64,000 nucleotides of DNA. It comes from Odontesthes bonariensis (Eukaryota > Chordata > Actinopteri > Atheriniformes > Atherinopsidae). The notes below the pieces were generated by a model. The model ran no database searches and was not told the origin of the DNA. It saw only the letters and a list, made by a program, of their open reading frames with translations. The stretch spans positions 12,974,086-13,038,085 of the forward strand of contig NC_134528.1 of NCBI RefSeq assembly GCF_027942865.1, read 5' to 3'. The position numbers were made by a program, and so were the translations under genes. Position 1 is the first letter of the stretch, and each line of letters begins with the position of its first letter. This document shows positions 1-12,575 of this stretch, piece after piece.

Positions 1-1336
1 GGGAGTCAATACATTCTAAAGAAATGTTGGCAGTTTATTCACAATCTTTAGGAAATCGCTCAAGAAGAACCTAATAATTTCAGGCCAAGTATGCTGCAGA
101 ATCTCATGATGGGTGTCCATTTAAAGCCTCCTTGCAAGAAGAATGGTAAATACAATGTTGTTGCATGACTGGGTGGGATTAGCACAGAATTAACTTATGT
201 TAATGCCAACAATGGCAGAAGTGGGGGCCAAAGGGACCACTGGTCGTTCCCTTCATGTCCCTGTATCACATATTTTATCATTTTTAGACGCAGATTACTA
301 GATTTTAGTCATTCCTGTTCACTTTTAAACTGCATCTACTTTGAACATGTAACTAACTGTGACTCTAAAATCTACAATAAAGGATGCATCTTGGCTGTAG
401 ATGTTAGAACACTGACATTACACAAACAACCCTACAGTGACTGTGCACTGAAGGTCTAGCCTGGAAAAGAAAAATTCTGCAAGTTATCCATAAACATTTC
501 TAGTTTATTGAAGCAATATGATTAGTATAGCAAAGCTGGCTCACACAAAAAAGGGAAAATACTTTAATATTAGACTTGCTTATCATTCTTTTTTCGGAAA
601 AAAAAAAAAGATTATTTCAACATATTTCACCTGAAACGTTATTTCTTGACCATCTTCTTTGAGGACCAGATTTAAATCTCAGCATTTTTAATCTCTATGT
701 CTCTAACAAACAAATAAGGACAGTTAAACAGCTGGTTGTTTTTTTTGAGGGACATTTTAAGTGTCATATAAAGACAATTGTACTGTACTTTAGCTAGTCT
801 TGCACTAAGAAGAAAAGCAGTCTGTACACAATATGAACCTCTTCTATTCTTGCACTCAATTTGACTGCAGCATGCACATAAAAAGGAGGGAATTACGTGG
901 TCTAATATGCTGTGCATGCTCTCCGCTCCCCTGACATAGTAGTATCGAGGTTCTGGTTCCAGATATTTGTTAGACAGTCTAAACAACATAGGCTTACTTT
1001 GAAAATGCATTCATATATGACTGAAGTGAGCTCTTTTTGCTGTGTGTGACAAAGGAGAATGAGCAAAAGTGCCCAATCTGGAAGAAGTGGAGCAAATATC
1101 TGGAATCATAAATTCTGCTGATAAATTCATTGTCAGCTGAGGTTTGGTTGACCCGGTCAAGAAACTGGATCGGAAGAAATATCTGGTTGTGCAGAGTTTG
1201 AGGATACGCCAGATGGCTTTGTGTGGGACAAACAGTGAATGTTTTTGTCGTCATGTTTTACTGATGCATCTGCCTAGGCAGAAACTTCAGCTGAAATGCA
1301 CTTTCTGATGCAGCTGTGGTCGTTTCTTTTACTCAC
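1..1336 (-). other. rgr intron 3 (partial), no exon recognised
   Basis: The segment follows a good 5' splice site (gtgagt on the minus strand at 1331-1336). ORFs here, such as minus 672-1010 and 994-1254, show no similarity to the opsin TM4-TM7 sequence expected next. Read as intron. Confidence 0.55.
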
Positions 1337-2772
1337 TGGTGCAGTACTGGTGATATCTGTCCCATGCGAGTGCAGCCATGAAACTGATGGAGGCCAGCAC
1401 TGATATCATCCCCTGGAAACCGTGATAGGCACACCCATCTTGACCAAAGGGCCAAACCCTAGAGACGACAAAGAAACTTGTGTCAAGCTCCAGCTTACTG
1501 CATTCATTTAATACACACACAGAGCAGCAGGAGGATATCTCAGCCGCCACTTTGGATTAACCCACCGCTTTGTTTTTGGCTGGTGACAAACAAAACCCAC
1601 TCACAACTCTGCATCACAGGTGGCCTAAATTGTTAGCTGTTAAATAACCTATTTCATGTTCATTAACTATAAGAAGTACACATGCTTTAATGTTGAAATA
1701 GACCTGTTTTTCTCATGCTGTGAATGGCTGCAGCATTTCTGCTGCTCTATCTGATCGGTGGGGGGATCTTTAAAACAAAACCTAATGTTCAAGCCTGATT
1801 ATTTGTCGCCATGTTCCGTCATTATGCAACAAATCTGGTTAATTCTATTACCAAAATAAAGAAACAGTTTTTAAGACGAAACACCAAAACGGTGCGGGTG
1901 TGTTTGTTTTATACACCACTTGAGCAAAACCTGCCCTGGAAAACCAAGTAAGCCATTGTTTTACCTTGTTTGATAACTTCAAAACAGATTTGCTTGCAAG
2001 ACTTTCCTTCTGAATATTGGACTGAATTATGAAACCTAGAAGCTCACTTAGCTTTAGCAGGAAATGCTCAAATAGTGGACCAAATTTTCTAAAGAATGCA
2101 ACAAAGAATCACAGCAGCCTTCCTGTACATGATAAACAGTGCCTGCAGATGGAAAGTAACTTTAAAAAGTGTATGTCTTCTGTTTGATACCTGAGATAGC
2201 TTGCATAGGCAGCTGTGAGCCCGTTTATATTCAAACTGAGGTCGGCCAAAGCGAGATTGAACACAAAGAAGTTACTGGGAGTTCGCATCTCCTTGACAGT
2301 GAGGAAAGCCAAGATGCTGATGCCATTGAGGAAGAATCCCAGCAGGCCTGAAAGTGAATACAGGTGACAGATTTTCCTTCACACCTCTCATTACAAGTCT
2401 GCTTTTTTTTTTTTTTTTTTTTAAATGACACCACTGTTACCACAGTTTTATAATCAAGAACTAATCCCAAACTCTATGGAACACAAAACATGCAAACAAC
2501 TGTATTTAGAATGTTGTTGTAGCCGTACTGCACTGCACATGTCAAACATTACACCCATCCACCCAATAAAACAGACATGAACGCGTTGTTTGACGTTTTA
2601 TAGAAGTTTTAGAAGCTGGACTTTCACTTTCAGAAATGAACTGTCTCTTTAAATTCTGCACAATCGGGTCCGTCCTGTGCTGCAAGGCCCACTTACCCCC
2701 AACAAGAAGTGCAGAGCCGAATGTAAACATGTCAAAGTCTGTGAATCCCTCCGGTAAAGTATATGCTCCCAT
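1337..2772 (-). CDS. rgr: RGR opsin (retinal G protein-coupled receptor), 5' three exons only
   Basis: Coding exons on the minus strand: 2697-2772 (ATG at 2770-2772), 2191-2347 and 1337-1458. Each is flanked by AG/GT and phases are consistent, giving 118 residues plus one base. The protein opens MGAYTLPEGFTDFD, then TM1 (LLGFFLNG), an EMRTPSNFFVFNLALAD stretch for TM2, and DGCAYHGFQG with the conserved extracellular Cys before TM3. The third exon ends AWDRYHQYCT, a DRY-type motif after TM3. RGR opsins bind all-trans-retinal in RPE and Mueller glia and act as photoisomerases that regenerate 11-cis-retinal (family knowledge). The retinal-binding TM7 lysine and exons 4-7 are not in the window, since nothing opsin-like occurs in 1-1336. 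That segment is read as intron 3, so the gene is cut by the window edge and need not be broken. It is divergent from lrit1. Whether this is the rgra or rgrb copy was not decided. Confidence 0.9.
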
Positions 2773-5164
2773 GTTTGGATGTACAAATTAAACTCTGCAC
2801 AAAACACAAGTCTTTTTCCTCGCTGCGTATCGAGCCACCGACTCTGCTCAACTATCCCCTTTTAAAGGCTCTTTCACGTGAAAAAGCATAAAGGGACTAA
2901 TCTCGGTTAACCCCCCTTGCAATCCTCGGAGGAATGTCCTAACGAGCACGCTCCCTTCAAACGTTCTGCAAGTCTTATATGACAAAAAGTTAGCGCCCTT
3001 GCTGCTCAATTATTTGAAGTGAAAGCTCAAAGTTTGTGGAATCAGTTCTCTGTTGGGATTTCAAACCCGTAGCTGACAGAAACTAACCTCCCCTTGTATT
3101 AGTTTACTTATTTCGGCTTTTGTGTGATAAGGAAACAGAATGGGAACATGGGAAATGTTGTCTTTTAATGGTAGGCCTACAATGGACTCTCATTCGGTCC
3201 TCTCACTTTTGTTCGTCTGGTCGAAATGTGCTAGTGCAACTGGCAAATTGAGATAAAGTTTAACTAAGCCATCGTGATCCAGCAACAATCCATTATTATT
3301 TCAGTCAAAATCCAGCTTGTAGATGCTTTTTGTGGCCAGATAAAACTTTTTCAGCTTGAGGTTCTTAATGTTGGTCATTTTATGGTGAATGAAGGACAAT
3401 TGCCTTGTCTCCTTTTTTTTTACCTTTTCAGCTTTTTAACCGTGTGTTTGTTTGCAGAAATTGATGGTCTTCAATTGAGCCTTTTCTGTCCTCTATCGGT
3501 TAGATTCCTTGTATCACTGGCTGCAGCAACCACAACAACTTTATCAGTCCACCCCTGTGCTCAGCAGCAGAGAGTTGTTCTAAACACTTCTCATGACGAA
3601 TTTTGTTTTTAGCACACAGGATGGTTTCTCTGATGACCCTTATTACAGTCATGTTTTTGCAGATTTGGCTGCATAGTAGTACAGTGTAATTATTCTGCAT
3701 GGCTCCAAATTCACCCCCACCATCCTGAGGAAACTGCGACCAGAAAACAATTTTCAATTCTCCTAAACATCTCCTGTTTAGTCTGAGTGCAACAGGCAGA
3801 GTGCAACAAGGGGGAGTCCACAACTGCTGCTGATTGTTGGCACAAAGAGTCAGATGCTGTCAAACTAGAATAATGATAAGAAAAATAGCTCTGGGCTTCT
3901 TTAGTCAGACCAGCTCCGCACATTTGAGGACTTCTTCTTCTATCTATCAATCAACACGCAAATAGGTAGACAAATATGTGTTTTGTAATACTGAACCAAA
4001 TATAACTACTGTATATTTTTGGCCTACAGCTACCAAAGATAGCCTACAGTTATCCCTTACAAGCTACTGCAAGTCTAAAAGGTAATTTCTTAAAGTCAAT
4101 GAAGGCAACAGGATTTTATTAATTTAGACATCTGTCTGTCCCTTAGATAAACCTTGAAAAACGAGGACAGTAGAAAAGTGACCTCAGGCTGAGTCTTTTA
4201 AAATGTAACATTTGGACAGAGTCTGATTGCTCCACTAATCTGTGCACAGATTACCAAAAACTCATTAACTATGTAGTAACAATGTGTCCCAATGGACTTA
4301 TAATACCCTTTTCTGAAACTGCCCATATTGTCCTGACCAAAGATATAACAAAGCTGCATTGTCAATGCACATGGCTGCATCTGCTGCTCTGATGACAGAA
4401 ATCCTGACATCTCATTTGGAGCATCTGATCAGAACATAATGTCTGCTGTCCCTAATCCAAACAAAAGACCACTGAGTTATGAGTTTGTTTTCGAAACTAA
4501 GGCTGTGGTGTGAGGCCAGGCTAGAACATAAAGCAACACATTGAAACACAAGTTTCACAATCCAAAAGATTCGATAACACAATCTGTTAAGCTACTGCGG
4601 CTGAGGGTGATGAAACTGGAGCCGGTCTGAACCGACCCAACGGAGAGCATGAATGCAGTGGACTGATCGACTGCCAGAAATACCAGATGCAGAGCTCCTA
4701 ATCAAAAGTTAACTAATATGGTGAGTGTTGAACTAACAGGGGACAGTATTGAATTTTGAAAGCATTAGATCTTTCACTGAGGTCAGTGCCAGGCTTATGA
4801 GATCATCGTTAAAGTAATATCTCATTAAACTTCCTCTCATCTTTTTGTAATCTTTCTTCATTGTGTTTACACTATAAATAAAAATTTGTGACCTGCATAC
4901 CAAGTCTGTTTTTTTCTGATGTGCTTACACATTTGCAGTGGTTAAACATTAGTCCATTGGCAAATAGCTAATAACTCCAACATAATCTTTTGGTTTTGCA
5001 ATAAAACAAAGGTTCCACTGTTGCATGGGTACCAAAGCTCAGGAGCAAGTTGACAAAATGAAAGTGGTTTTGTTTATTCCTAAAGCATAAAGAGGGAAAT
5101 AACAAATTTGAATCAGTTTTTGTAAGTTAAGTCTTGTTTCCAGGTAATAGTGTTTTAGGGTGAT

Positions 5165-5430
5165 TTCATTTTGGTTGAATTTTGCAGCAACAATTCAAAA
5201 AGAGCTGTGCTTCACTATTTCACACTGATGGTCAGAATATCTTTTCAGGTCTTTCGTCGAGGAGGTTTCTTGTTTTCACAAAAATCAGCACCCTTTTTCA
5301 ACTGAACATAGTTTAGCCTTTTTCAGCCAAAAACTTAATTTTGTCAGTCCATAGGACCTGTTTCTAAAGTGCATCAGGCTTGTTCAGACTTACATTCGCA
5401 GGAACAGCTCTCAGAGTTCAACTTGGCATA
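5165..5430 (-). mobile_element. Tc1-like transposon fragment, reverse orientation
   Basis: The stretch from a 'gaattttgcagcaacaattc' segment to a 'gtcagtccataggacc' segment resembles the reverse complement of the catalytic-core part of common fish Tc1 elements. The latter reads, on the minus strand, as the transposase region around the 'W-T-D' motif. No intact ORF remains. The boundaries are approximate and the family assignment is from memory. Confidence 0.45.
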
Positions 5431-6269
5431 AATCAATCCCTGTGGAGACTGTCCACCTCCCAAAAACATGACCTAACGTTGTCTGTTCAGGCAGGTAAAG
5501 GTTACCTTTAATGATTACCTTCATAGAACAAGTCATCTATTGTGCTAGATGAACTGTACCAGAAGTGTAAAAATGGCGTCCATGAACTTAATGGTTGTGT
5601 TGTAAAATAATTGAATTTTCACCCAAACCATGGTCATGTTGAAGGGTATAAAGAAATATGACCCTGGGGGAGTTGTTCATGTGAACTCCAGTCTCTTAAT
5701 AATGTTCTGAACTGAGAGAGAGCGAAGAAAACATTTACTTTTTCTCTTATATATTTCTTCTGCTTTATACTGTGTTGGTTTGTGTTTTTGGTGATGTATT
5801 TTGTTGTTTCAATTTCTAGTTCTTTTTGTGGCTTAGTTAATACTGTAGTTTGTCCTACTTCCTGTTCTATATAGTAGAGCCCGAGTCCTTGTGTTTTCAG
5901 TAAAGTCCCTTGTTCTTTTTTTTTCTTTTTTCTACACCTGCATTAATTCATTTTAATCACCACGTCTTTTGTTAGTTGTTTGCTCCCTCAATATAAATAC
6001 TCAATTTTTTTTTGTTCATTGTCAAATCCTTGTCATTGCTTGGAGTTTTATATTCTTGTTTCTTTATAATTGCACAGAGCTTTTCCTGCCCTGGCACAAC
6101 TTTTGGCTAGTTGACCAAAAAAAACCAACATTCTTTTCTTCACCTACCTTTCTTCTGCTTTTGAGTCAGGCATACGGGTGGGTCCTTTGCCTTCATCTGC
6201 TTCAGCCATGAATCATGACATATAGGCTTTTATTATTTATAGTCTCAGGAGGCTTGTGAAGTCAGGTTA

Positions 6270-6345
6270 TCAAAAGGTTTCAAATGTGTATCACTTTCCT
6301 TAGTGATGACTGTGAACCCCTATCAAGCTAATTCATTAATTAATA
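6270..6345 (-). mobile_element. Possible Tc1-like 5' non-coding fragment
   Basis: The short stretch around 'ccttagtgatgactgtgaac' followed by 'caagctaatt' resembles the untranslated end of a fish Tc1 family. It is too short to be certain. Confidence 0.3.
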
Positions 6346-7239
6346 GCTTAATTAATCAACCCATTTGTAAATTCAGTTTTTGAAGGTACCCTCGTCTCCC
6401 CCTTGAAGGAAAGTTTGTGCAGGGGGAGGGTGGTGTGGTGGGGGACAGGTGCGGGGTTTGAAGTTGTCCTATCTGGGGGCAGCCCTCCTGAAAGAAATGG
6501 AACATATATGTAATAATACGGGACAGAGAGATGACTGGATTAAAGGATTTTAAATCCCCCCGGGAGGCTGTGTCTTTAAACCTCTGCACCTGCAAAAAAA
6601 AATCCTCAGGGACTGTAGCAGCACATGCATCATCCACAAAGTGTGTCACAAGCAGCAGACTCAGTTCCCCATGAAATATATAAATACATAGATACATACT
6701 GGAACAGCTAACGTAGTCATTGGCTTAAAACAGGATATCATGCTCACACATTTTGTCATTTCCAGCCTTTGCCAAATGAGTGAAGGACAAAGTTCTGCAG
6801 GCTTTCTGACAGTCGTTCAAAGTTTGTCTTTGGACATTGGCTGCTCTCTCAATCAGTTTCAGGCCAGTCCTTGTGCCTGACCATTTTTCAAGGAATCTGT
6901 ATTTGTTTTTGTTAAGCTGCTTTACACTGGCCTATGAACCTTTCAAGTATAAAAAGACAACTAAGGTGAGGGATGAAACCGTGTTGTGTCTAAACATAAC
7001 AAACAGCTTAGCAAAGAGCCATCTATAAAATGTTATCTGTAGTTACTGCTTATAGTTGTTTTTAGCAGCCTATTGAAAAGAAACTAATGTGTGATAGTTT
7101 CTTTAGGTGTAACTATGAAAAATGTTAACAGTTTGGCAGACATGAAATAGTATTTTGTACAAACCAGATGATTACCTGTGTTAGCTCTTAGCCTATAACT
7201 GTTCATATCTCAGCATGGTATGCTTTTGTCAAGATAATT

Positions 7240-7790
7240 CAAGGAAACTGGGCACGTAGAGGACAAAATTAGAAGTGACAGGTCTAAAAAAAATATATCT
7301 CAGCAGATGAAGAGTACCTGAAAATGATGTCTTTAAGAAATAGGAAATAATCCTGAAAAGACCTGACACAGGACCTGAAAGATGCATACAAACTTTCCAT
7401 CTGCTGTTCACTGAAACCTCATCAGAAATGGTCTCCATGGAAGGTTGGCTGTCAAGAAGCTTTTCATAAAGAAGGGAAACAAGAAGAAAAGGCTGAGGTA
7501 TGCCAAATAACTCAAGAAGTGGACTGAAAATCAGTGACAACAGGTCTCATGGAATGATGAAGCTTCCTCAGAGGCCAGACCTCAACATTATTGAAGCAAT
7601 GTGGGATCATCTTGACAGAGAACAGAACAAAAGGCAGCCAACATCTAAAAATGAGCTTTGGAATGTCCTTCAAGAAGCCTGGAGAACTATTCCTGACTAC
7701 TTCTAAAAGAAATTACAAAAAAGCTAAGAGGGTTTAGGCTGTGTTGAAGAATAAATGTGTTCGGACCAAACACTGACTTTCAAGCTTGTT
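7240..7790 (+). mobile_element. Decayed Tc1/mariner transposase copy
   Basis: Three plus-strand blocks match the order of a Tc1 transposase. Around 7305-7390 is an HTH-like block (EEYLKMMSLRNRK, stops, KDLTQDLKDAY). Around 7430-7515 is a linker block (LAVKKLFIKKGNKKKRLRYAK). At 7560-7706 is the C-terminal catalytic block with PDLNIIEAMWDHLDRE, which holds the third acidic residue, followed by ELWNVLQEAW. In-frame stops and loss of the central catalytic region make it inactive. An AATAAA-containing stretch follows at about 7750. The element may extend to about 7940. It is a transposon relic in the rgr-lrit1 spacer and not a host gene. Confidence 0.8.
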
Positions 7791-8525
7791 AACATTGTAC
7801 AAACTCTATTATTGCCTTATATTCTGTTTTCCCTCTTGTATACACACATGTTTACGTTTTTCCATTTTAATCGTAGTTGATAAAGAAATAAAGAGGGCTG
7901 CATACATTTTCATTTTGCTTTGGCACGGAATCAGAATGTTTAAATACAAGATAAGGGAAAGAAAAATGTTTTTTAGAAAATAACACATTACCCATTTCAA
8001 ATCTCCACTGCCATCTGGTGGCCTTTTTTTGCTTTGTAACTCCATGGTTGGTTAGAATTAACTACATTTTGGGGATATGCAACTTCTAAGGCAATACCTG
8101 AAACTGGAGGACACTCATCTACTTTTCCATCAGTTTTTTGTTTATTTTTTTAGAATTTAACTGCGGTAAGAGGTGAAATAAGTAAATATGTCAGCATTAA
8201 AACACATTTGTTTAAAATCATCCTCACTTTCACATTTATGTAGGCTGCATTAAAAAAAAAAGAAGAAAAAAAAAGAACAGGTTTACTTGTGTTAAGTTGT
8301 TCCTAACTAGTATAGCCTACGTGGGGATTTTAATTAGTCCACATGAAGACTCCAATTGATTTATCTGCCACATTGAACAGCACAGTTGATAAACTGCCAT
8401 GTTTAACCAACCAATCAACTATTTGGGAAGTGGTTCTCTGAGAAAGAGAGTGAAAGGTGTGCAGCCTATCAGCTTTCAGGAAAGAATAGCCTAATCGTGT
8501 GAATGAAAATAACTCAAGTCCTCCT

Positions 8526-8532
8526 TTAATCC
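8526..8532 (+). promoter_or_regulatory. OTX/CRX-type motif upstream of lrit1
   Basis: TTAATCC sits about 195 bp before the lrit1 start codon. K50 homeodomain proteins CRX/OTX bind TAATCC-type sites in photoreceptor promoters (established knowledge). A single short match is weak evidence, supported only by position and by the retinal expression expected of the gene. Confidence 0.3.
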
Positions 8533-8724
8533 CTGCCTATCCCTTTTATCTGAGGATTCAGACCAGTCGGAACAGTGCGTAGCTGCGAACCACCACGATG
8601 CGTCCGATGTCCCGTTAGACCGCGTTTGAGCGCCTGTTGTTTTTTTTTAAATATATTTGTTTTTTTCTATTTCTATTTTCTATTTCTTAGTTTCGCAGCG
8701 TTTTAGCTGCTTTTAGAGGGAAAC

Positions 8725-11365
8725 ATGAGTCGAAACATTGCTGCAGCATTTTGGATGGCTGTTCTTCTTCCTTTAGCGAGTTCTACATGTCCATCACAGT
8801 GCAGTTGCTTCTTTCACAAGTTAAGCGACGGATCTAAAGCAAGGTAATTGAATTGAATTTTGTTTTCAGTACTTGTGTCGCAGAGTCTATAGCGTTGAAA
8901 CAGATTTCACTTAAGCTTTCCTCTGTTCAATCACTCTGTATATTGAGGGATTAACGTGAGGTTGCTCTTAAATCCCCTTTGCTTGTTACTTAACAATAGG
9001 TTAGATTACACTTTCCCCCTCAAACTGAAATGTTATTCTTGATAAAAATAGATGCATAAAACGTATCTAGTTTAATAGTTAATCCACTTCTGTAACCCCA
9101 TCTAGTTGGAAAGTAGGTTTAAAATTGTTCCTACATCGTGTCACATAAAAAATAATGATATTTTTGTCTTTTCTGGCAGGAGTGTACTCTGCAATGATCC
9201 AGGGATCGCTGTGGTCCCCCCTTTTTTCCCCATTGACACATCAAAAATACGTATAGAGAAGACAGCGGTTACATACATCGCCAGCAATAACTTCCACTAC
9301 CTCAACAATCTGGAGTTTCTCTGGATGTCTTTTAATTCACTGAATTCACTGAATGCCGACAGTTTCCGGGGTCTCTACAATTTAGATGAGCTCAGGTTGG
9401 ACGGAAACCTGCTCACCTCCTTCCCCTGGGAATCCCTGACAGATATGCCAATCCTAAGGCTCCTGGACCTGCACAACAACAAGATCTCCACCATCCCCAC
9501 CTCAGCCACCAAGTATATATCAAACATCACCTATCTGGATTTATCCAGCAACAGTCTCACAACCCTTCCTGCTGAGATTCTCAACATGTGGCTGAGTGTA
9601 AAGCCCTCTCAAGACTCAGATTCCTCCAAACTAATTCTGGGTGAGGATCAAGCTGTAATATTTTAAGACACTGGAACGTTTTCTTTTTAAAGCTGCCTTT
9701 TATCGGCCAGGGATTAGTCTAATTAGAGATATTGTGTGTCAAGCTGCCTGACTAATTCTGATTTTCATTAACTCTCAAATGCAAGGTCTTGTTCTTACAA
9801 GGACTCAGTTTTGCACAAACTGACAGCATTTAGTAAATATTGGTTCTTCCGCAGGTCTCCATGACAACCCATGGATGTGTGACTGCCGAATGTACGATCT
9901 GGTTCAGTTTCAGAAGTCCCCCTCATCGTCCGTGGCTCTTATTGATACTGGGCTTAAGTGTGCCGATCCAGAGAGTCTATCTGGGGTTTTCTTCACTGAG
10001 GCGGAGCTGCAGAGGTGCCAGGTTCCCCGGGTCCACACGGCTGTGGCTCGTGTTCGGAGCTCACTGGGCAACAATGTCCTGTTGCGCTGTGGAACCGTGG
10101 GAGTCCCCATTCCCGAGCTGTCTTGGAGCCGTGCTGATGGCAAGAAAATGAACGGCACAGGTGAGTTCTCCTCATCTAATTCCAAATGTGCTGAGATGAG
10201 AGCAACATTTATTTGTGTAAAAGCCTAAATGTCAATGAGAATAACGTTCTTACATTTGTGTCAATCTGTTTAACTCTGTGGGCATTTTTGTTTTTCAGTT
10301 CAGGAAGAGATTTCAAAGGAAGGCATCATTTGGTCGATTCTTAGTGTGCCTGCTGTCTCCTACAAAGATTCTGGGAAATATATGTGCAAAGCCACCAATT
10401 TTGTGGGCACCGCAGATGCCATCATCTCTTTGGTGATCACAGACTCCATCCGATCAGAGGAAGAAGTTGGCGGTGTCTCTAAGAGAGGCAGAGGAAAGAA
10501 GGCTGGTGGCATTGGAAGAGCAGCATACCAGGAGAAACTCATCGCCAGGTATGTTCCTCCACCTACCAGCAGTGCTGCCCAGCCCATCATTGAACCTCTT
10601 AATGGCAAAGGTGTGACTGGGAAGTACGAGATTGAGAGCTACAGCATCTCTGATGACGCTTCTAAAGGACAAGGCAAAGGGTCAGACCCCCAGAAGCCGT
10701 TGGACATGGGTCAGGAGGTTTTGAGTAACTTAGCTGGCAATACCTCATCCTTACAAGCTCCTGAGAAGAGGGTGGTGCGTTCGGTAAAGGTGATTGGAGA
10801 CACTGACCACACCGTCTCTCTGAACTGGCGAGCTCCTACAGCGACGAACATTACAGAATTTAGTGTTCTGTATGCTGTGTTTGGTGAGAGGGACATGCGT
10901 CGCATCAATGTGGGCGCTGGAAAGAACCGAATCACTATTGAAGGCCTTGTGCCAAAGACGAAGTACATTGCTTGTGTTTGCGTCAAAGGTCTGATCCCGA
11001 AAAAAGAGCAATGTGTAATCTTCTCAACAGACGAGGCTGCTAGTGCCAGTAGCACTCAGAAGCTCATTAATGTAGTGGTGATAACAGTGGCATGTGTGAT
11101 CGCTGTCCCCCTGACACTGATTGTTTGCTGTGGGGCACTAAAGAAACGCTGCCAAAAGATGATGGGGCGACAATCAAAAGAAATGCAGGACTCCTACGTC
11201 ACGTTTGAGACTCTCAACGCCGGGGGCAAACCTAAAGGGATGGAGGGGGAGTATTTGACCCGGCTAAACCCAGATGAATCCAACAGACTGCTGTCAGCGA
11301 GGTCAAGCGTTGACTCAGAGGCCTTAGCAAGGAATGAGGGGCCACCTAATGAGTACTTCTGCTAA
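8725..11365 (+). CDS. lrit1: LRIT1, leucine-rich repeat, Ig-like and transmembrane protein 1
   Basis: Coding exons 8725-8843, 9180-9640, 9855-10160 and 10299-11365 join in frame to 650 codons plus stop. Domains in order: signal peptide (about 1-21, ending ASST); LRRNT cysteines CPSQCSC; LRRs (LEFLWMSFN, LDELRLDGNLL, LRLLDLHNN, ITYLDLSSN) to about residue 190; LRRCT (LHDNPWMCDC); one Ig-like C2 domain (about 265-345, with LLRCG and DSGKYMCKA); a linker; an FN3 domain (about 453-541); a TM helix (about 551-575); and a cytoplasmic tail ending NEYFC, as in human LRIT1. The length is close to the mammalian protein. LRIT1 is a single-pass protein of photoreceptor synaptic terminals that modulates cone/ON-bipolar signalling through mGluR6 (family knowledge). 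lrit2 follows in the same orientation, consistent with an ancient tandem duplication. Confidence 0.96.
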
Positions 11366-11938
11366 AACCAAACAGAACCTCAGTTTGTAGAAGATGCACT
11401 TTGTTATGACTGTGAAGATGATAGATAGAGCACAGAGCTGCTCAGAGACTCACAAGATTCAAATGATCCTCCTTTAAGGGTCTTCAGAGAACACTGACTG
11501 CTCTGTCAGCGCTGGATTTATGAGATTATTTCACAGCCTTGTAGAAACAAAGTCAACAGCTCATTTGGTTGAAAGCAAAAAAAAAAAAAAAGGGAAGATA
11601 AATACAATAACATTGTTTTAACATTGATGTAAACATGAGAAAAATGCTATTTTTTATTTATCATGCACTTTGAAAGGTGATGTCTTGATGCACTGAACAC
11701 TCATAAACCCAGTCAATTGTCTTTCTTTTGTTTCAGGATGTAACTTCTGCTTTGTGTTGAAATCTTTAAAACAGAAAGTCTTTAGAGAACCAGCAGTCTG
11801 TTTAGTCTGTTTTGTATGTCGGTATGATGTGAATGTGCCAGGTTTACTGTTGGATCAGAAACCTAAAATACAATGCGTTTTATAACACGGAAATACTTGT
11901 AACCTGAGATATGTGTATGTTTGAATGTAACAACTGAA

Positions 11939-12021
11939 AATAAATATCTTTTTTATAATGATTCATGCTTACAAGCCTTTTCCTTGCCATTGCAGAGGAG
12001 CGATATATTTGTTTTAATAAA
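11939..12021 (+). terminator. lrit1 polyadenylation signals (two AATAAA)
   Basis: AATAAA occurs at 11939-11944 and 12016-12021, about 575 and 650 bp after the lrit1 stop. They are plausible alternative 3' ends. No transcript data are available to choose between them. Confidence 0.5.
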
Positions 12022-12279
12022 GATCCGTGTTATTTTTGACTGAAGCAGATTTTATTATGTATAGTAAAGTGTATTTGGAAGGCAGTTTATTATTCACTGT
12101 CAAATGAAAGCAGCTGAAATATATAAGGGAACATTAGTTGTCCTGCCATCAAATATGGCTCAGATATTCATGTTTCTTAGAAGATTCATTTTTGTAGTTT
12201 TAGTGATATTGACCTCTAGCACCACCATGACGTGGCATTTGCAACTCTTAGATGAGTATTGCAACATTAGATCAATTGC

Positions 12280-12575
12280 ATTTCTGTTAGGAGTTTGCAT
12301 GTTCTCCCCGTGTGGGTTCTGTCCGGGTACTCCGGCTTCCTCCCACCGTCCAAAAAAATGCATGTTAGGTTGATTGGTGACTCTTAAATTATCCCTCGGA
12401 GTGAGTGTGACCGTGGGTGGTTGTTTGTCTCGTTTGTGTCTGTGTGACCCTGTGATGGGCTGGCGACCTGTCCAGGGTGTACCCCGCCTCTCGCCTAATG
12501 ACGCCTACCATTGGCTCCAGCCCCCCCACAATCCTAAATTGGATTAAGTGGGTATAGAAAATGGATGGATGAATC
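12280..12575 (+). repeat. Dispersed teleost interspersed repeat
   Basis: The block has the familiar phrases of a family scattered through fish genomes: 'catgttctccccgtgtggg', 'tactccggcttcctcccacc', 'ccctgtgatgggctggcgac', 'gtaccccgcctctcgcc', and a terminal 'tagaaaatggatggatg'. Related fragments lie at 22090-22260, 23110-23225 and 62950-63060 in this window. The exact family name was not assigned. It lies between lrit1 and lrit2. Confidence 0.75.

Larger units (their letters stand above)
2773..8724. other. Intergenic space between divergent rgr and lrit1
   Basis: About 6 kb with no supported gene. It must hold the promoters of both genes. It contains Tc1-like transposon remains (listed separately), poly-A/T runs and AT-rich sequence. 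The other ORFs here are short and show no domain pattern. Confidence 0.6.

Noticed and set aside
7500-7706. Open 68-codon frame as a host gene
   Set aside because: It is the C-terminal end of a dead Tc1 transposase.
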